DNA from: Bathymodiolus brooksi
Taxonomy: Eukaryota; Mollusca; Bivalvia; Mytilida; Modiolidae
Direction of reading: 5' to 3'
Length of the DNA: 64,000 nucleotides
Assembly: GCA_963680875.1 (NCBI GenBank)
Contig: OY804579.1
Location: 53,396,036 to 53,460,035, forward strand
This document shows, piece after piece, positions 54,376 through 64,000 of the stretch. Below the pieces are notes generated by a model, which was given only the letters and a program-made list of their open reading frames with translations, was not told the origin of the DNA and searched no databases. Position numbers and translations under genes: made by a program. Position 1 is the first letter of the stretch. Every line of letters begins with the position of its first letter.

Positions 54376-54379
54376 AAAT

Positions 54380-54612
54380 ATTTGGATTTACCATGTGCAA
54401 TCAGTGCCTATCATCAGTAAAGTTGTGAGTTCGAATCCCGCTCATGATGAGGTGTTCTCGGTAAAACATTATGTATTAAAGTTTGTCAGTGATATGCGGC
54501 AGGTCGGTGATTTTATCCAGGCACTCCGGTTTCATCCATCAATACAACTGACCGCCACGATATAGCTAAAACATTGTTGAAAGTGACGTTAAACACCATA
54601 GCGCTAACCCCA
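54380..54612 (+). mobile_element. SINE family 1 copy
   Basis: 'ggatttaccatgtgcaatca', box B-like 'gagttcgaatcccgctcatg' and tail 'gaaagtgacgttaaacacca'. The first ~25 bases of the head are missing. Confidence 0.82.
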
Positions 54613-54939
54613 TACCCTACTTGATCAATATCCTAAAAAAACTGTAACATTCCATATGTACATTTCTGGAACCGAAAGAAACAATAGCTATGACAAGGAG
54701 CAACTGGATTTCAAAATATTATAATTCAACTTTGGTATATATCTTGGAAACTTATTGTTTGGAAAAGTGACATAATATATATTTCTGGAACCATGAGAAA
54801 AAAACTGTGACATAGACAATTCCAATCTTGGGGGGATGTTGAACAAAGTTTTTGCGAATTATATGATATTTTTTAAGAATTTTGCTTTTGAAAAAAGATT
54901 GTGCATTACCCACATGTTACTTTTTTTTTACAGCAACCT

Positions 54940-55955
54940 TTACTTTATAATGATTTTATTGTCAATATATATATACAATTGGATTGGGAACAAGTTTTTA
55001 CAACTTACTAGTCCCTCTCCATACAAATACATTAATAGCATAAACAAAACAAATCAAATGACAGCAGATGTACAGGCTATATCAATTATAATTAGTAAAT
55101 TAAGCAAAATCATGTCAAACTAAGCATACATATTAAATATTGTTTTAATATTTAACATAAAAATAGGGGGGGGGGGGTAAAACTAATAAATTGTGTTGAG
55201 ATAATATCACGGTTGGGGATAATAATTATTAAATCTATAAGTTTGTCGAATAAATTTTTGCACTGATTTGAACAATAAAGTATTCAATTCTTCACTAACT
55301 ACGTTACATCCAAAGAGTATATATTCTATAGAGATGGGAACAATGTTATTAAAATAGTTAAACAGAGAAATTCTATCGTGTTGATAAAGTGGACATTCAA
55401 GAAAAAAATGAATAGCATCCTCAAATAAATGACCACATACACAACGTGGATCATTCTTCAAATTTACTCTATATAAATCCGCATTAAGGCCACTACATCT
55501 ATGTCTTAGCTTAGTATGTATTATGTTAGTTTTCCTATCGCCAATATTGTAAAATGAAGCCACCGGAATTTGGACAGGCTGAATGGCTTTTTTAAATTTG
55601 GAAAAAGTGGGTAGAGATTTTACACTATCAGGTAAGGAATTCCACAACTTTATAGTGGAAGGAAAGAAAGACTTGGAACTAGTTTGCAGACGACACCTCT
55701 GAGTGCGATAGTCATCATTATTACGGAGATTATATGTTACTGTTTCTCCAATAGTAGTTGGCAAACAGTCAGATTAGTATGTGGGAGCCATATTATTTTC
55801 AATTTTATAAAATAAATTGAATTTCCTAGACTTCCGACGGTCTTCCAATTTTGACCACCCAGTTTCAAAATATAAACTTTCAGCACTAGAATAAATAGGT
55901 AGACCCGTTACAATCCTTGCTGCTTCAAGTTGCAACCTGACTAAGCAGTTTTAAT
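54940..55955 (-). pseudogene. LINE 3' end: C-terminus of the reverse transcriptase ORF plus 3' UTR
   Basis: An open minus-strand frame at 55764-55207 contains LPSTIKLWNSLPDSV, then CSGLNADLYRVNLKNDPRCV and CGHLFEDAIHFFLECPLY, a C-x-C-x(n)-H-x-C zinc-knuckle-like end typical of CR1/Jockey-group LINEs. Upstream to 55955 a broken frame gives AARIVTGLPIYSSAESLYFE and WSKLEDRRKSRKFNLFYK. The 3' UTR (54940-55206) ends near 'acaataaaatcattataaa'. The copy is 5'-truncated, the usual LINE fate. Confidence 0.78.
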
Positions 55956-55959
55956 ATAT

Positions 55960-56735
55960 GGTATAGGATACATTACAGCAACAACAGCGATGTGTGCTGT
56001 AGTATATCAAATGTGTGCGTTCGAATCCTGTTGAGGAAGAACAAAAAGTTTGTTAGCTCAAAAATCTAATTCTAACACTGTTGGGTTTAATATTCAGACA
56101 TACATTTATATAAATATTTAGCATTAATCCAGTATTGCAAGTAACTTTGAAAACCAGTGGGGAAAATGCATAGACAATATATAAATATATATTTCTGCTG
56201 AATTGATTCAGTAAAAACTAGCATGTACAAATATTAGAACAACTGCATATTTTAGGTTAGAATACCAAGAAATTCAATTTATTTGCATCCACATCTTCTA
56301 AAATTAGACGAATTCCCACTTATACCTATGCATTGTTTCACTTAAATTCACTAAATTAGTGGCACATGATAGAAAAATAAATTCCACTTCTGCTTTTGAA
56401 TTAAGATTTCTAATATATTTTAAAATATCAATCATTTTGTATCATTAGAATCTTAGCTTGCCAAACAATGGGAGATAACTCTTGACTAACTGTAACATAA
56501 AGTTTCAACTGACTTGTGAATTCAACGCCCAGTATAGTGTAATAATAATAATGGTAAAATAAAATACGCTTCATACATTTTGGATTAGATGTTACAACAC
56601 TAAAATTTATTTTGATAATTTATGTACGAGCCGTGTATCTAGAAACACCAGTATAATTATTGCTTGGGATAAATACTTATACACTTTTACTAAAGATGCT
56701 ACTTTTCTAAATGAGAAAAGACAATGCAAAACAGC
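55960..56735. other. Intergenic, nothing recognised
   Basis: No coding or repeat signal seen. Confidence 0.45.
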
Positions 56736-57032
56736 GAAATCAATCTAGATGGACATCACGACATCAATGTCATTAGGAGAAGTAGAAATCAATCTTGATG
56801 GACATCACGACATCAATGTCATTAGGAGAAGTAGAAATCAATCTAGATGGACATCACGACATCAATGTCATTAGGAGAAGTAGAAATCAATCTTGATGGA
56901 CATCACGACATCAATGTCATTAGGAGAAGTAGAAATCAATCTAGATGGACATCACGACATCAATGTCATTAGGAGAAGTAGAAATCAATCTTGATGGACA
57001 TCACGACATCAATGTCATTAGGAGAAGTAGAA
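56736..57032. repeat. 49-bp satellite, six units in alternating pairs
   Basis: The unit begins 'gaaatcaatctagatggaca' and ends 'gtcattaggagaagta'. Odd units have CTAGATGG and even units CTTGATGG, so the true period is a 98-bp dimer repeated three times. Confidence 0.95.
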
Positions 57033-57067
57033 ATAGTACATTTAAACATCTGACTCTAGTATGACAT

Positions 57068-57401
57068 CAGTGCCGGATTTACCTATAGGCTCGATAGGCT
57101 GAAGCCTAGGGCCTCAAAATATCGGGGCCTCCGGCCAAGATTTATAATTGTTTTTACACTGTTATTGGACTTTCACACTTATGCTGTCATAACGTACTGT
57201 ACTTTCTAAACAACCCTTCAGTAACTTTCCTTGCACAGTTGCACTCCATTTCATAATACTGCAGAATTTTAAACACCTCTCATCATCTTCGCCTTTATTG
57301 AAATTGAACACACTGCCATCTTCTTCCATTCGTGAAGGTGGGGAATTGGGAGGGGACTCACAAGTGGGTCTAGGTCCTCTCTTTATCTAAATCCGGCACT
57401 G
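57068..57401. mobile_element. hAT-type MITE, 334 bp
   Basis: Inverted ends CAGTGCCGGATTTA/TAAATCCGGCACTG. The flanks are TATGACAT and TATGACAC (57060-57067, 57402-57409), an 8-bp duplication with one later change. No coding capacity. A terminal fragment of the family is at 17643. Confidence 0.88.
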
Positions 57402-57639
57402 TATGACACCAGTCCTGAAATCTGTTTGTCTGCAAGTAAAATAGTTTATTATACTGATTTAGGTCTTACATATATGTGATGCAAAACACTACGTTAGATG
57501 AAAATGTTTGTGGGTTTTCTTTTTTTTTCATGGGGGAGAGGGGGGGGGGGGGTTGCTATGTTTTTTGTTTTGTTGTTGTTGTGATATTTACATTCGTCGT
57601 AGGTTTCCTTTACTGTATAGATAAAAACATAGATTATCT

Positions 57640-57675
57640 AGCGCACACGACGCGTTTCTGGACTAACCTTCATCA
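57640..57675 (-). repeat. Core of the 'gcgtcgtgcg' dispersed repeat, inverted
   Basis: 'cacacgacgcgtttctggac' and 'accttcatcagg' are the inverse of the copies at 4965 and 15725. Confidence 0.5.
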
Positions 57676-57839
57676 GGTACCACTTGCTATGGGTGTTTTA
57701 TTCCATGTGCCAGTGTTTCATGAAGACAATATCAATAAACATTTAGGACAGTTATATGTACATGTATTGAGACTTGTACAGTGTACTTGTGTGTTATGTC
57801 TTAAGGTTTGACAATACCTTAGGGTACCAAGGTGATTTT

Positions 57840-59075
57840 GCATCCAAATGATTGGATCGTTGCTACTATGATATGACTGTTGGTTTTCTATGTCATGATA
57901 ACTTAAACTACATACTTGTTTTTGCAAGGGTCATAACTCTATGACATGCGCTTATGGTATCCTATATTTATGACCAAAACAAATAATAAAATAGTAAAAC
58001 GATGGCACTGGGAGGGATTAGTTTATGGTGGGAAATTTAGATTGTCACGGGAAAACAAGAATATACAATGGCATCGGATATGGTTGGCAAACTGTGCCTT
58101 GCAACAGGCCTCCAATGATCATTCCTCATAAACTACAAGTTGTCTTTTTCGAGCAAGTAGTCTGACATTCTCCATACACTAGACACTCATTTACCTCCCG
58201 TCTCGTGTTTGGCTCGTCCCTTACAACCAGTGGACGCGCTTTAAGAGGTATCGTACCTCACAGAAGAGATACTAGATCCTATCTCTAAACCACATGATTC
58301 CCGCGGGAATTTAAAAACTAAAGTTCTACGACCAAATGGAGCATAACGAAAATAATCTGTATGATTCGTTGTTCTAGGGGGAATATAATTTTCTGCCAAA
58401 GCTTATGACACATTTCACAAGTCTTAGAACTGTGTCAAAATAAATTGATTGGTAGTTGTACGTAATTTGCTCGTCTCAACTAGTACGCATCCCGATGTGT
58501 CCGATCGGAATCAGACATTTGTGACACGTGAGTCTCAATATGTTACAAAATAATTATGCTAGTTGTTCCAGTTTTAGTTTTAAAATGATATTGATTGACC
58601 AACGGCTGAATTTATTCATATATGCTACAATTTCACTTATAATGTTGCAAATGCAGTTTATTGTATGTACTTTCACTCATTAAAACGAGATATGATACCA
58701 ACCTATTATTGAAAGTCCTATGGATACTACTTTTGTAGTTTTGTTCAGCGTTTCAACCTTTCAGTATAAGCAAACCGAGAAGTTATTGGTCATTGAAATG
58801 AAAATCTATTGTACGAAAATTATAATATCGTATGAATTTGTTCAACAGAAATATGTACTCTGCCAATTTATTATCATATTTTGGCAATAATATCTACGAT
58901 TTTCAATATTTGTCTTTTCTTTGAAAAGTTGTCAAAATTACATTTTATAACTGTTAATAAATAACTTAAGCGTATTAAATTGCTGAATAATGCAATATAA
59001 TTGGGGAATGGTGGGGGTGGGGGTGGGGTGTTGTCCTTAACCAAAAAATTCGTATTCCTCTATATTTATATTGAT
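57840..59075. other. Intergenic, nothing recognised
   Basis: No exon or element boundaries found in about 1.2 kb. Confidence 0.45.
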
Positions 59076-59079
59076 TGAG

Positions 59080-59380
59080 TAAATTTTGCTTAACGTCCAT
59101 GGAGTAGTATATCATGCTATATTCAGGACGAGAATAAATTCAACAATATACAAGCACAATGTAGAAATGAGAGAGGGTGGTGTCAACGAGAAAACGATTT
59201 TTAATGCCACTGGAAAAGAATAGAGATTTGGGCAGGGACGAAAATTTTAGACTTCTGTAGCGGTTACAAAGTGCCTACTCTTTTTCAAAACCTACAAAAT
59301 ATTATTTAACGTGCTTAGAGCATGGCACTCTCCAAATGCATTACAAACTATGGTACACGGTCAGGCTTTCTGAATTATAA
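59080..59380 (+). repeat. Dispersed repeat, relative of 49340-49700
   Basis: 'attgagtaaattttgcttaa', 'attcaacaatatacaag' and 'cttctgtagcggttac' in the same order as the inverted copy at 49.5 kb. Confidence 0.6.
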
Positions 59381-59681
59381 CCTGACCCCCCCCCCCCAAA
59401 ATAAAACAGGGAGGGTTCCCGTGTCGGCCACCTGGGGACACGCTGAGCAGCTCTGTTAGTTTGAGCCTTGGGAGCCTCCACTAGTATCCAGTCTTAATTA
59501 CTAATGATTCTCAATCAGTGACTATTTATTTTCAATATGTCTATCATTTACATCGATTTAACTAATTATTTGCATTACATCAAATCTTATTGAAATAATC
59601 AGATTGATGACATATTATATATACATACTTATTGATTTCATATAAAATGATTTGTAGATGTCCACATAAATATATACATTT

Positions 59682-59858
59682 CAGGGGCGGATCCAGGATT
59701 TCAAGTTAGGGGGGGGCGCACTTAAAAAAATTGCGCCGAGTGGAGGAAGACGCGAAAATTTTTGGGGTATTTCGTGTGAAACATCACGATTTTACGCCAA
59801 AAAATCATATTTTTTTCCAATTTTAGGGGGGGGGCGCCTCCCCCTGGATCCGCCCCTG
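59682..59858. mobile_element. hAT-like MITE (CAGGGGCGGATCCAGG ends), 177 bp
   Basis: Inverted ends and a 5-bp flanking repeat CATTT (59677-59681, 59859-59863). It is the short, single-block version of the element at 30336-30603, in the opposite orientation. Confidence 0.9.
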
Positions 59859-59869
59859 CATTTATAAAT

Positions 59870-60740
59870 AATTGATACGTTGATGATACGGGTTACTGAT
59901 CTAGCTGTGATTATGTTCAGAATTGTGTCATAATCGCTAATTGACTAAATTGAACATTTAAAAGTATTTTCATTGATAAATTAGTTCTTTAAGTGTTCGT
60001 TTGCTTGTTTCTTTGTATTATTTATGCATATGCTCTACGGTAAATCGTTTTATGTCAGAACCGTCAAAATTTATCGCCTCTGTAATAACATTGTCAATAT
60101 CATTAAGTCGGTGTTATCTGTTACTGCTCCACGGAAGAACGTAAGGTACTTAAATTAAATGCAATATATTCCAAATTCCACGATAATTTTATCTCCCGGT
60201 CTACCTTTTCTTAAAATAACGGTTGAATTCTCCCCCACGAAGTAACCTTTAACCTTTATGACGTTTTAGAAGCATCCTCCAATGGAAAATGTATGAGAAT
60301 GGGGAGTTTAAGATGTTAATAATGTTAAAACCGGCTCTTTACACCTTCAAATTTTTGTGTGTTGTCCTCAAGTGTGTATTATGTAAACAAGACCCATATA
60401 CCAGTAGCAGTGGAGTGTAAACACCAGTAAAATATATACATCCGCCTTATGCAGGCTATGAATAGGATTTTTACCTTCTCTTTCAATAGTAAACATTAAC
60501 ATGTGGTAAACGCTGTCAATATTCAATTGTGCGTGTAGGTCAATACAATTATATATAATAGTATGTGGAAATAATAGGCAAGTTACCTTTGCCGTGGAGG
60601 TTTAGCACTAATGCGTGTAGAGAACTTTAATTTAATACATTTAACAAAGCTTTTCTCGTAATAACAATAACGAGGTCAGTACTTATTTACGTACAAGCTT
60701 TATTTCCATTCATATGAATTTTATTATTGTTGTGTGGCTT
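59870..60740. other. Sequence upstream of the PDE5-like exon
   Basis: No further exon was recognised. If the 60742 acceptor is right this is intron; if the gene starts at ATG 60865 it would include the promoter. Confidence 0.4.
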
Positions 60741-60741
60741 A

Positions 60742-61584
60742 GATGATCTTAATCCGACCAGGAATCCGTTCAAGCTGGATTCGTACCGAAGTACTATTAG
60801 TTCTAGACGTTCACCGCGGGCTTCAGCCGTGTCGTACAAGAGGGGTAGAAATACCCCGACTAAAATGTCTGGTGCTATGGAATTTGATAAATCGTATTCT
60901 CCAGAAGGTACAGAGGAATATGGAAATATGGAAAAATGGTTGGATTCTCATCCTGAATTTGTTCATGATTACTTTGCTAGAAAAGCAAAAAAGAGTATGG
61001 TGGATGGATGGCTCTTGTCCCATGCATTAGCTCATAGTCCGTCGCTACAGTTACCAACTGATAATAATTCTAGTAGTTCTAATTCTAGGAATAATTCTGG
61101 TACAAATACTCCGGTAAGGAAAATTTCTGCACAAGAGTTTGACCGTGGGGATACATTAGACCCTATACTATCAACTGTGGATGGCACTCCAACTTTCTTA
61201 GGACCTTCAACTAGCACTCAGAGTTTGTCGTCTAAGTGTCACAGACGTTCTAGAAGCGAACTAAAAGCTCTGGACGAAAAAGAGCTTATGTATGAGCTTG
61301 TAATTGATATATGCAATGATTTGGACGTAACAAGTTTATGCCACAAAATTCTACAAAACGTGTGTGTCTTGCTGAATGCCGACCGATGTTCTCTATTTTT
61401 GGTCCATGGACGTGAATCCGAAGAAAGATATCTTGCGCCAAAATTATTTGATGTTAGTGCGGATACGACTTTACAAGAAGTGTCTGAAAATCGTGGAATT
61501 TCTATAAAAATTCCTCTTGGAACAGGAATAATTGGATACGTTGCGCAAACAGGAGAACCACAAAACATACCCGATGCATATGAG
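60742..61584 (+). CDS. PDE5A: PDE5-type cGMP phosphodiesterase, one 5' exon (partial gene)
   Basis: The frame reads EKWLDSHPEFVHDYFARKAK then a Ser/Asn-rich linker, NTPVRKISAQEFDR, and the start of GAF-A: ELVIDICNDLDVTSLCHKI, LNADRCSLFLV, LGTGIIGYVAQTGEP, NIPDAYE. Vertebrate PDE5 has TPTRKISxSEFDR at the site phosphorylated by PKG, which favours PDE5 over its sister PDE11; the GAF-A part resembles both. PDE5 hydrolyses cGMP in the cytosol, activated by cGMP binding to GAF-A. The exon ends at a gtaaga donor (61585-61590) in phase 0. The 5' limit is either an acceptor (ttag, 60738-60741) or the first in-frame ATG at 60865; from that ATG the RKIS serine is residue 88, close to its place in mammals. 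GAF-B and the catalytic domain lie outside the window. Confidence 0.82.
61117..61128 (+). other. PDE5A: RKIS phosphorylation motif of the PDE5-like protein
   Basis: Codons for R-K-I-S. In vertebrate PDE5 this serine is phosphorylated by PKG/PKA and raises activity and cGMP affinity. Conservation here is seen; function is inferred. Confidence 0.75.
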
Positions 61585-61688
61585 GTAAGAGTTTTTTGGG
61601 TTTTTTTTATATTTATAAACGTGAATTGTATATATGTATTGGCTGTTGATATGACACTGTCCCTCTGTCAGCCTAGATGTGTTATAGG

Positions 61689-61956
61689 CAGGGCTTCCTA
61701 GAGAAATTTTTCAAGACGGAATAGGACTGCTTTTGGGCCCCGGGGACAGGCTGAGACTTCAGAAGTCTAGGTGAATTCTACATTATTATTTTTCTAAATA
61801 ACTAAAAATAGTTGGAAAATACCCCCAAAAACGGAAAATTCAAAATAAAGCGTCAATGGCTAAGACTTTAGGGCCCTTCAGAGATTCACATGCCCCCTCC
61901 TGGCTCTCCGGGCCCCGGACCGATGTAGCGGCTGAACCCCCTCTCATTAGGCCCTG
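61689..61956. mobile_element. hAT-type MITE in the PDE5-like intron
   Basis: Ends CAGGGCTTCCTAG and CATTAGGCCCTG share a short inverted CAGGGC. The flanks are a perfect 8-bp repeat GTTATAGG (61681-61688, 61957-61964). The 268-bp interior is rich in 'gggccccgg' and has no coding capacity. Confidence 0.75.
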
Positions 61957-62029
61957 GTTATAGGAAGATCGTTTCCTGACTACACCTAGATGTATTTTAA
62001 AAATGGTAACCATTCCCTGAATTCCTGGG

Positions 62030-62720
62030 TTCACTATCTGGTGCTAATTTTTTTGACTACATAGATGTATTATATTGAGATCATTTCCTGATAACCTAAA
62101 TCGTATTATAGGGTGACAATTGCACGAGTACCATTGTTTATGGGCTACATGCAGATACAATATCCTGAATACCAAGATGTATTTTAGGGTTATCATTTCC
62201 TGTCTTCCTAGATACAATGTATATTGAAGGGGGTGGTTACCGATTACCTAGATTCTATTAAAGGGTGACAATTGCCTGAGTTATACCAAGAGGAAGTGTT
62301 TATATTCTAGCTACCAATGTGTATTGCAATTAAGCAGACCATTTCCTGATTACCTAGATATATGTAGGGTGATAATTTCCCGACAACTTAGAAATATATA
62401 GGGTATCGCTTCAATATAGGGGGTCATTTTCCGACGTCCTCGATGTGTTTTAGGGTGATAATTTTCTGTTTACCTAGAAGTTTATAGGGGGTCATTTCCT
62501 GACGTCCTAGATGCGTTTTAGGGTGATAATTTTCAGGCTACCATGTACCTAGAAATATTATAGGGTGGTCATTTCTTGACTAACTAAGTGTATAATAAGG
62601 AGATCATTTCCTGTTTACCTAATTGTATTATGGGTGATAATTGCCCGACTATCATAGATAGATTATAGTACGACCAATTTCTGACTACCTAGATACAGTT
62701 TAGGATGACATTTTGATGAC
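62030..62720. repeat. Degenerate minisatellite in the PDE5-like intron
   Basis: A loose repeat of 'tatagggtgatcatttcctg' and 'actacctagatgtattt' with unit length varying around 35-60 bp, over roughly 15 units. Confidence 0.75.
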
Positions 62721-62899
62721 ATCATCGTGGTAGTTTTACATGATACTTTCCCTCTTTCTACCTGCAGATATTTATTTTTTATGCACCCCTTAGTGTTATA
62801 AGTATATTTAGAAGATTAATGTCAATTTTTGTAAACATTGTCAGTATATACAAATATAGCCATCATATTTCTCCTTAAAATTCTCTTATCATCCTAAAT

Positions 62900-63268
62900 A
62901 TGACAGTGAAGTAACTTAAAATTAATATGATTTTGTTACATTAACTTAAAATTAATATGATTTTGTTACATTAGCTTAAAATTAATGACTTTGTTACATT
63001 AACTTAAACTGGTATACACCTGAACAGAATGGGTATTGTTTAATTCAAATGTTTTATTTTTATTTTTCAAAAGCTCTTATAGTATTTTCTCAAACTAAAT
63101 TTGAATAAAATTTAAAATGACTTTACTATGCTTTGCTACATTCACTTAAACTTTCATACACCTGAGCAGAATGGGTATTGTTTAGTTCAAATGGTTTATT
63201 TTTTTATTTTTCAAAAGCTCTTATAGTATTTTCTCACGCTAAATTTGAATAAAATAACTTTACTATAT
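62900..63268. repeat. Short 30-bp repeats followed by a ~144-bp duplication
   Basis: 'cttaaaattaatatgatttt' recurs three times from 62918. Then two copies share 'cagaatgggtattgttta' and 'tcaaaagctcttatagtatt', at about 62999-63128 and 63143-63268. Confidence 0.85.
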
Positions 63269-63269
63269 A

Positions 63270-64000
63270 TTTAAATATATCTATGTCGAATGATCATAAA
63301 ATGGGACACATTTAGATTGTAAAACTGGTTTACCTGGTTTAAGATGTTACAGGTCGTTGACAATTGCGTCATCAGACTAGTTTATGACATCGTTTAATTA
63401 ATTGATGACATCTATTCTATGTCTATATATTACATCTATAGAGGTACAATTTAATATATATGTTATATGTCACATTTATGTTTTATTTATCGTACATTGT
63501 ACAGCGTCATCATGGCCATATTTGGGTTAATCATACACGCCACCCTGTCTTTAAATTATTGGAGAGTCCTCAAAGTAAATTACTCGATACATATCTGTAT
63601 ATATAATTAAAGTAATGCACACCAAATATATGCAATAATTCCGTAACTAGTAGGGACAAATTGTGTGGGATTCAGACATTGGTGACCGACCACCAACGCC
63701 GACCCAACAAAGACAGGTTCGTTTTAAAACGAAACATAGAAGAAAACGGACAGAGCACTAATCTCTGTGAAAGTAATCAGTCCGCAATACATGTAGAAGG
63801 TAGACGGATTAAACCCCAATAACTGTATTAAAACTGAATATTCTGTCTAATACCACCAGGAAGGCTCCGTGGTACAATAAACGTTTGCCCAGCCATCGGA
63901 ACATATTTTGAGTTCACTTGTGAATTCACTGAAAAACCCTACAGTACACATTTAATTTGTTTTTCCTGTAAATGAGTTGTTTACATCTATAAGCTAGATA
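63270..64000. other. PDE5-like intron, nothing recognised
   Basis: No second PDE exon (GAF-A continuation such as DxRFN) was found up to the window end. Confidence 0.5.

Noticed and set aside
60743..61030. Alternative frame starting at ATG 60743
   Set aside because: The PDE5-type frame overlaps it and carries clear domain similarity; the other frame has none.

Overview
This is an AT-rich animal nuclear window with long introns, GT-AG splice sites and a very high load of decayed mobile elements. The element families (two tRNA-headed SINEs with a shared tail, Penelope-like reverse transcriptase remnants, a CR1-type LINE with esterase, 2A-like and PHD regions, several hAT MITEs) and the divergence of the host proteins fit a bivalve mollusc, possibly a mytilid. 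The species is an inference from memory of such repeats, not something the sequence proves.

Three host genes can be read. (1) Minus strand, 3640-14860: an eight-exon gene for a protein kinase of the testis-specific serine kinase (TSSK) type. Every exon junction agrees in phase and the product is 478 residues. The catalytic HRD motif reads HRH and the following lysine is threonine, so it looks like a pseudokinase. Its intron 3 holds a 51-bp tandem array copied from the gene's own exon 4 splice acceptor. (2) Minus strand, 20839-35757 plus a probable non-coding first exon near 36123: a complete seven-coding-exon SPARC/osteonectin gene of 250 residues with signal peptide, follistatin-like and EF-hand modules but almost no acidic N-terminal domain. 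(3) Plus strand, 60742-61584: one exon of a cGMP phosphodiesterase of the PDE5 type, with the RKIS phosphorylation motif and the start of GAF-A. The rest of that gene lies beyond the window.

Between and inside the genes the layout is: 1-3600 old repeats and a foldback-type element; 3640-14860 the kinase gene with three minisatellites in its introns; 15-20 kb SINEs, a TIR MITE and a dead Penelope-like copy; 20.8-36.2 kb SPARC, whose introns carry a 2-kb foldback-type element, a MITE, a Tc1 remnant and a 38-bp satellite; 37.3-38.4 kb a hAT remnant with transposase C-terminus; 39.4 kb a perfect hairpin MITE; 42-45.7 kb a LINE interrupted by a Penelope-like insertion; 47.8-52.2 kb tandem repeats and a SINE split by a hAT-like element; 54.9-56 kb a LINE 3' end; 56.7-60 kb satellite and MITEs; then the PDE5-type exon and a repeat-rich intron.

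The three genes show no functional link. The most notable observations are the pseudokinase, the splice-acceptor minisatellite, the two foldback-type elements and a set of mobile elements whose ends and target duplications (5, 6, 8 and 10 bp) can be read directly.
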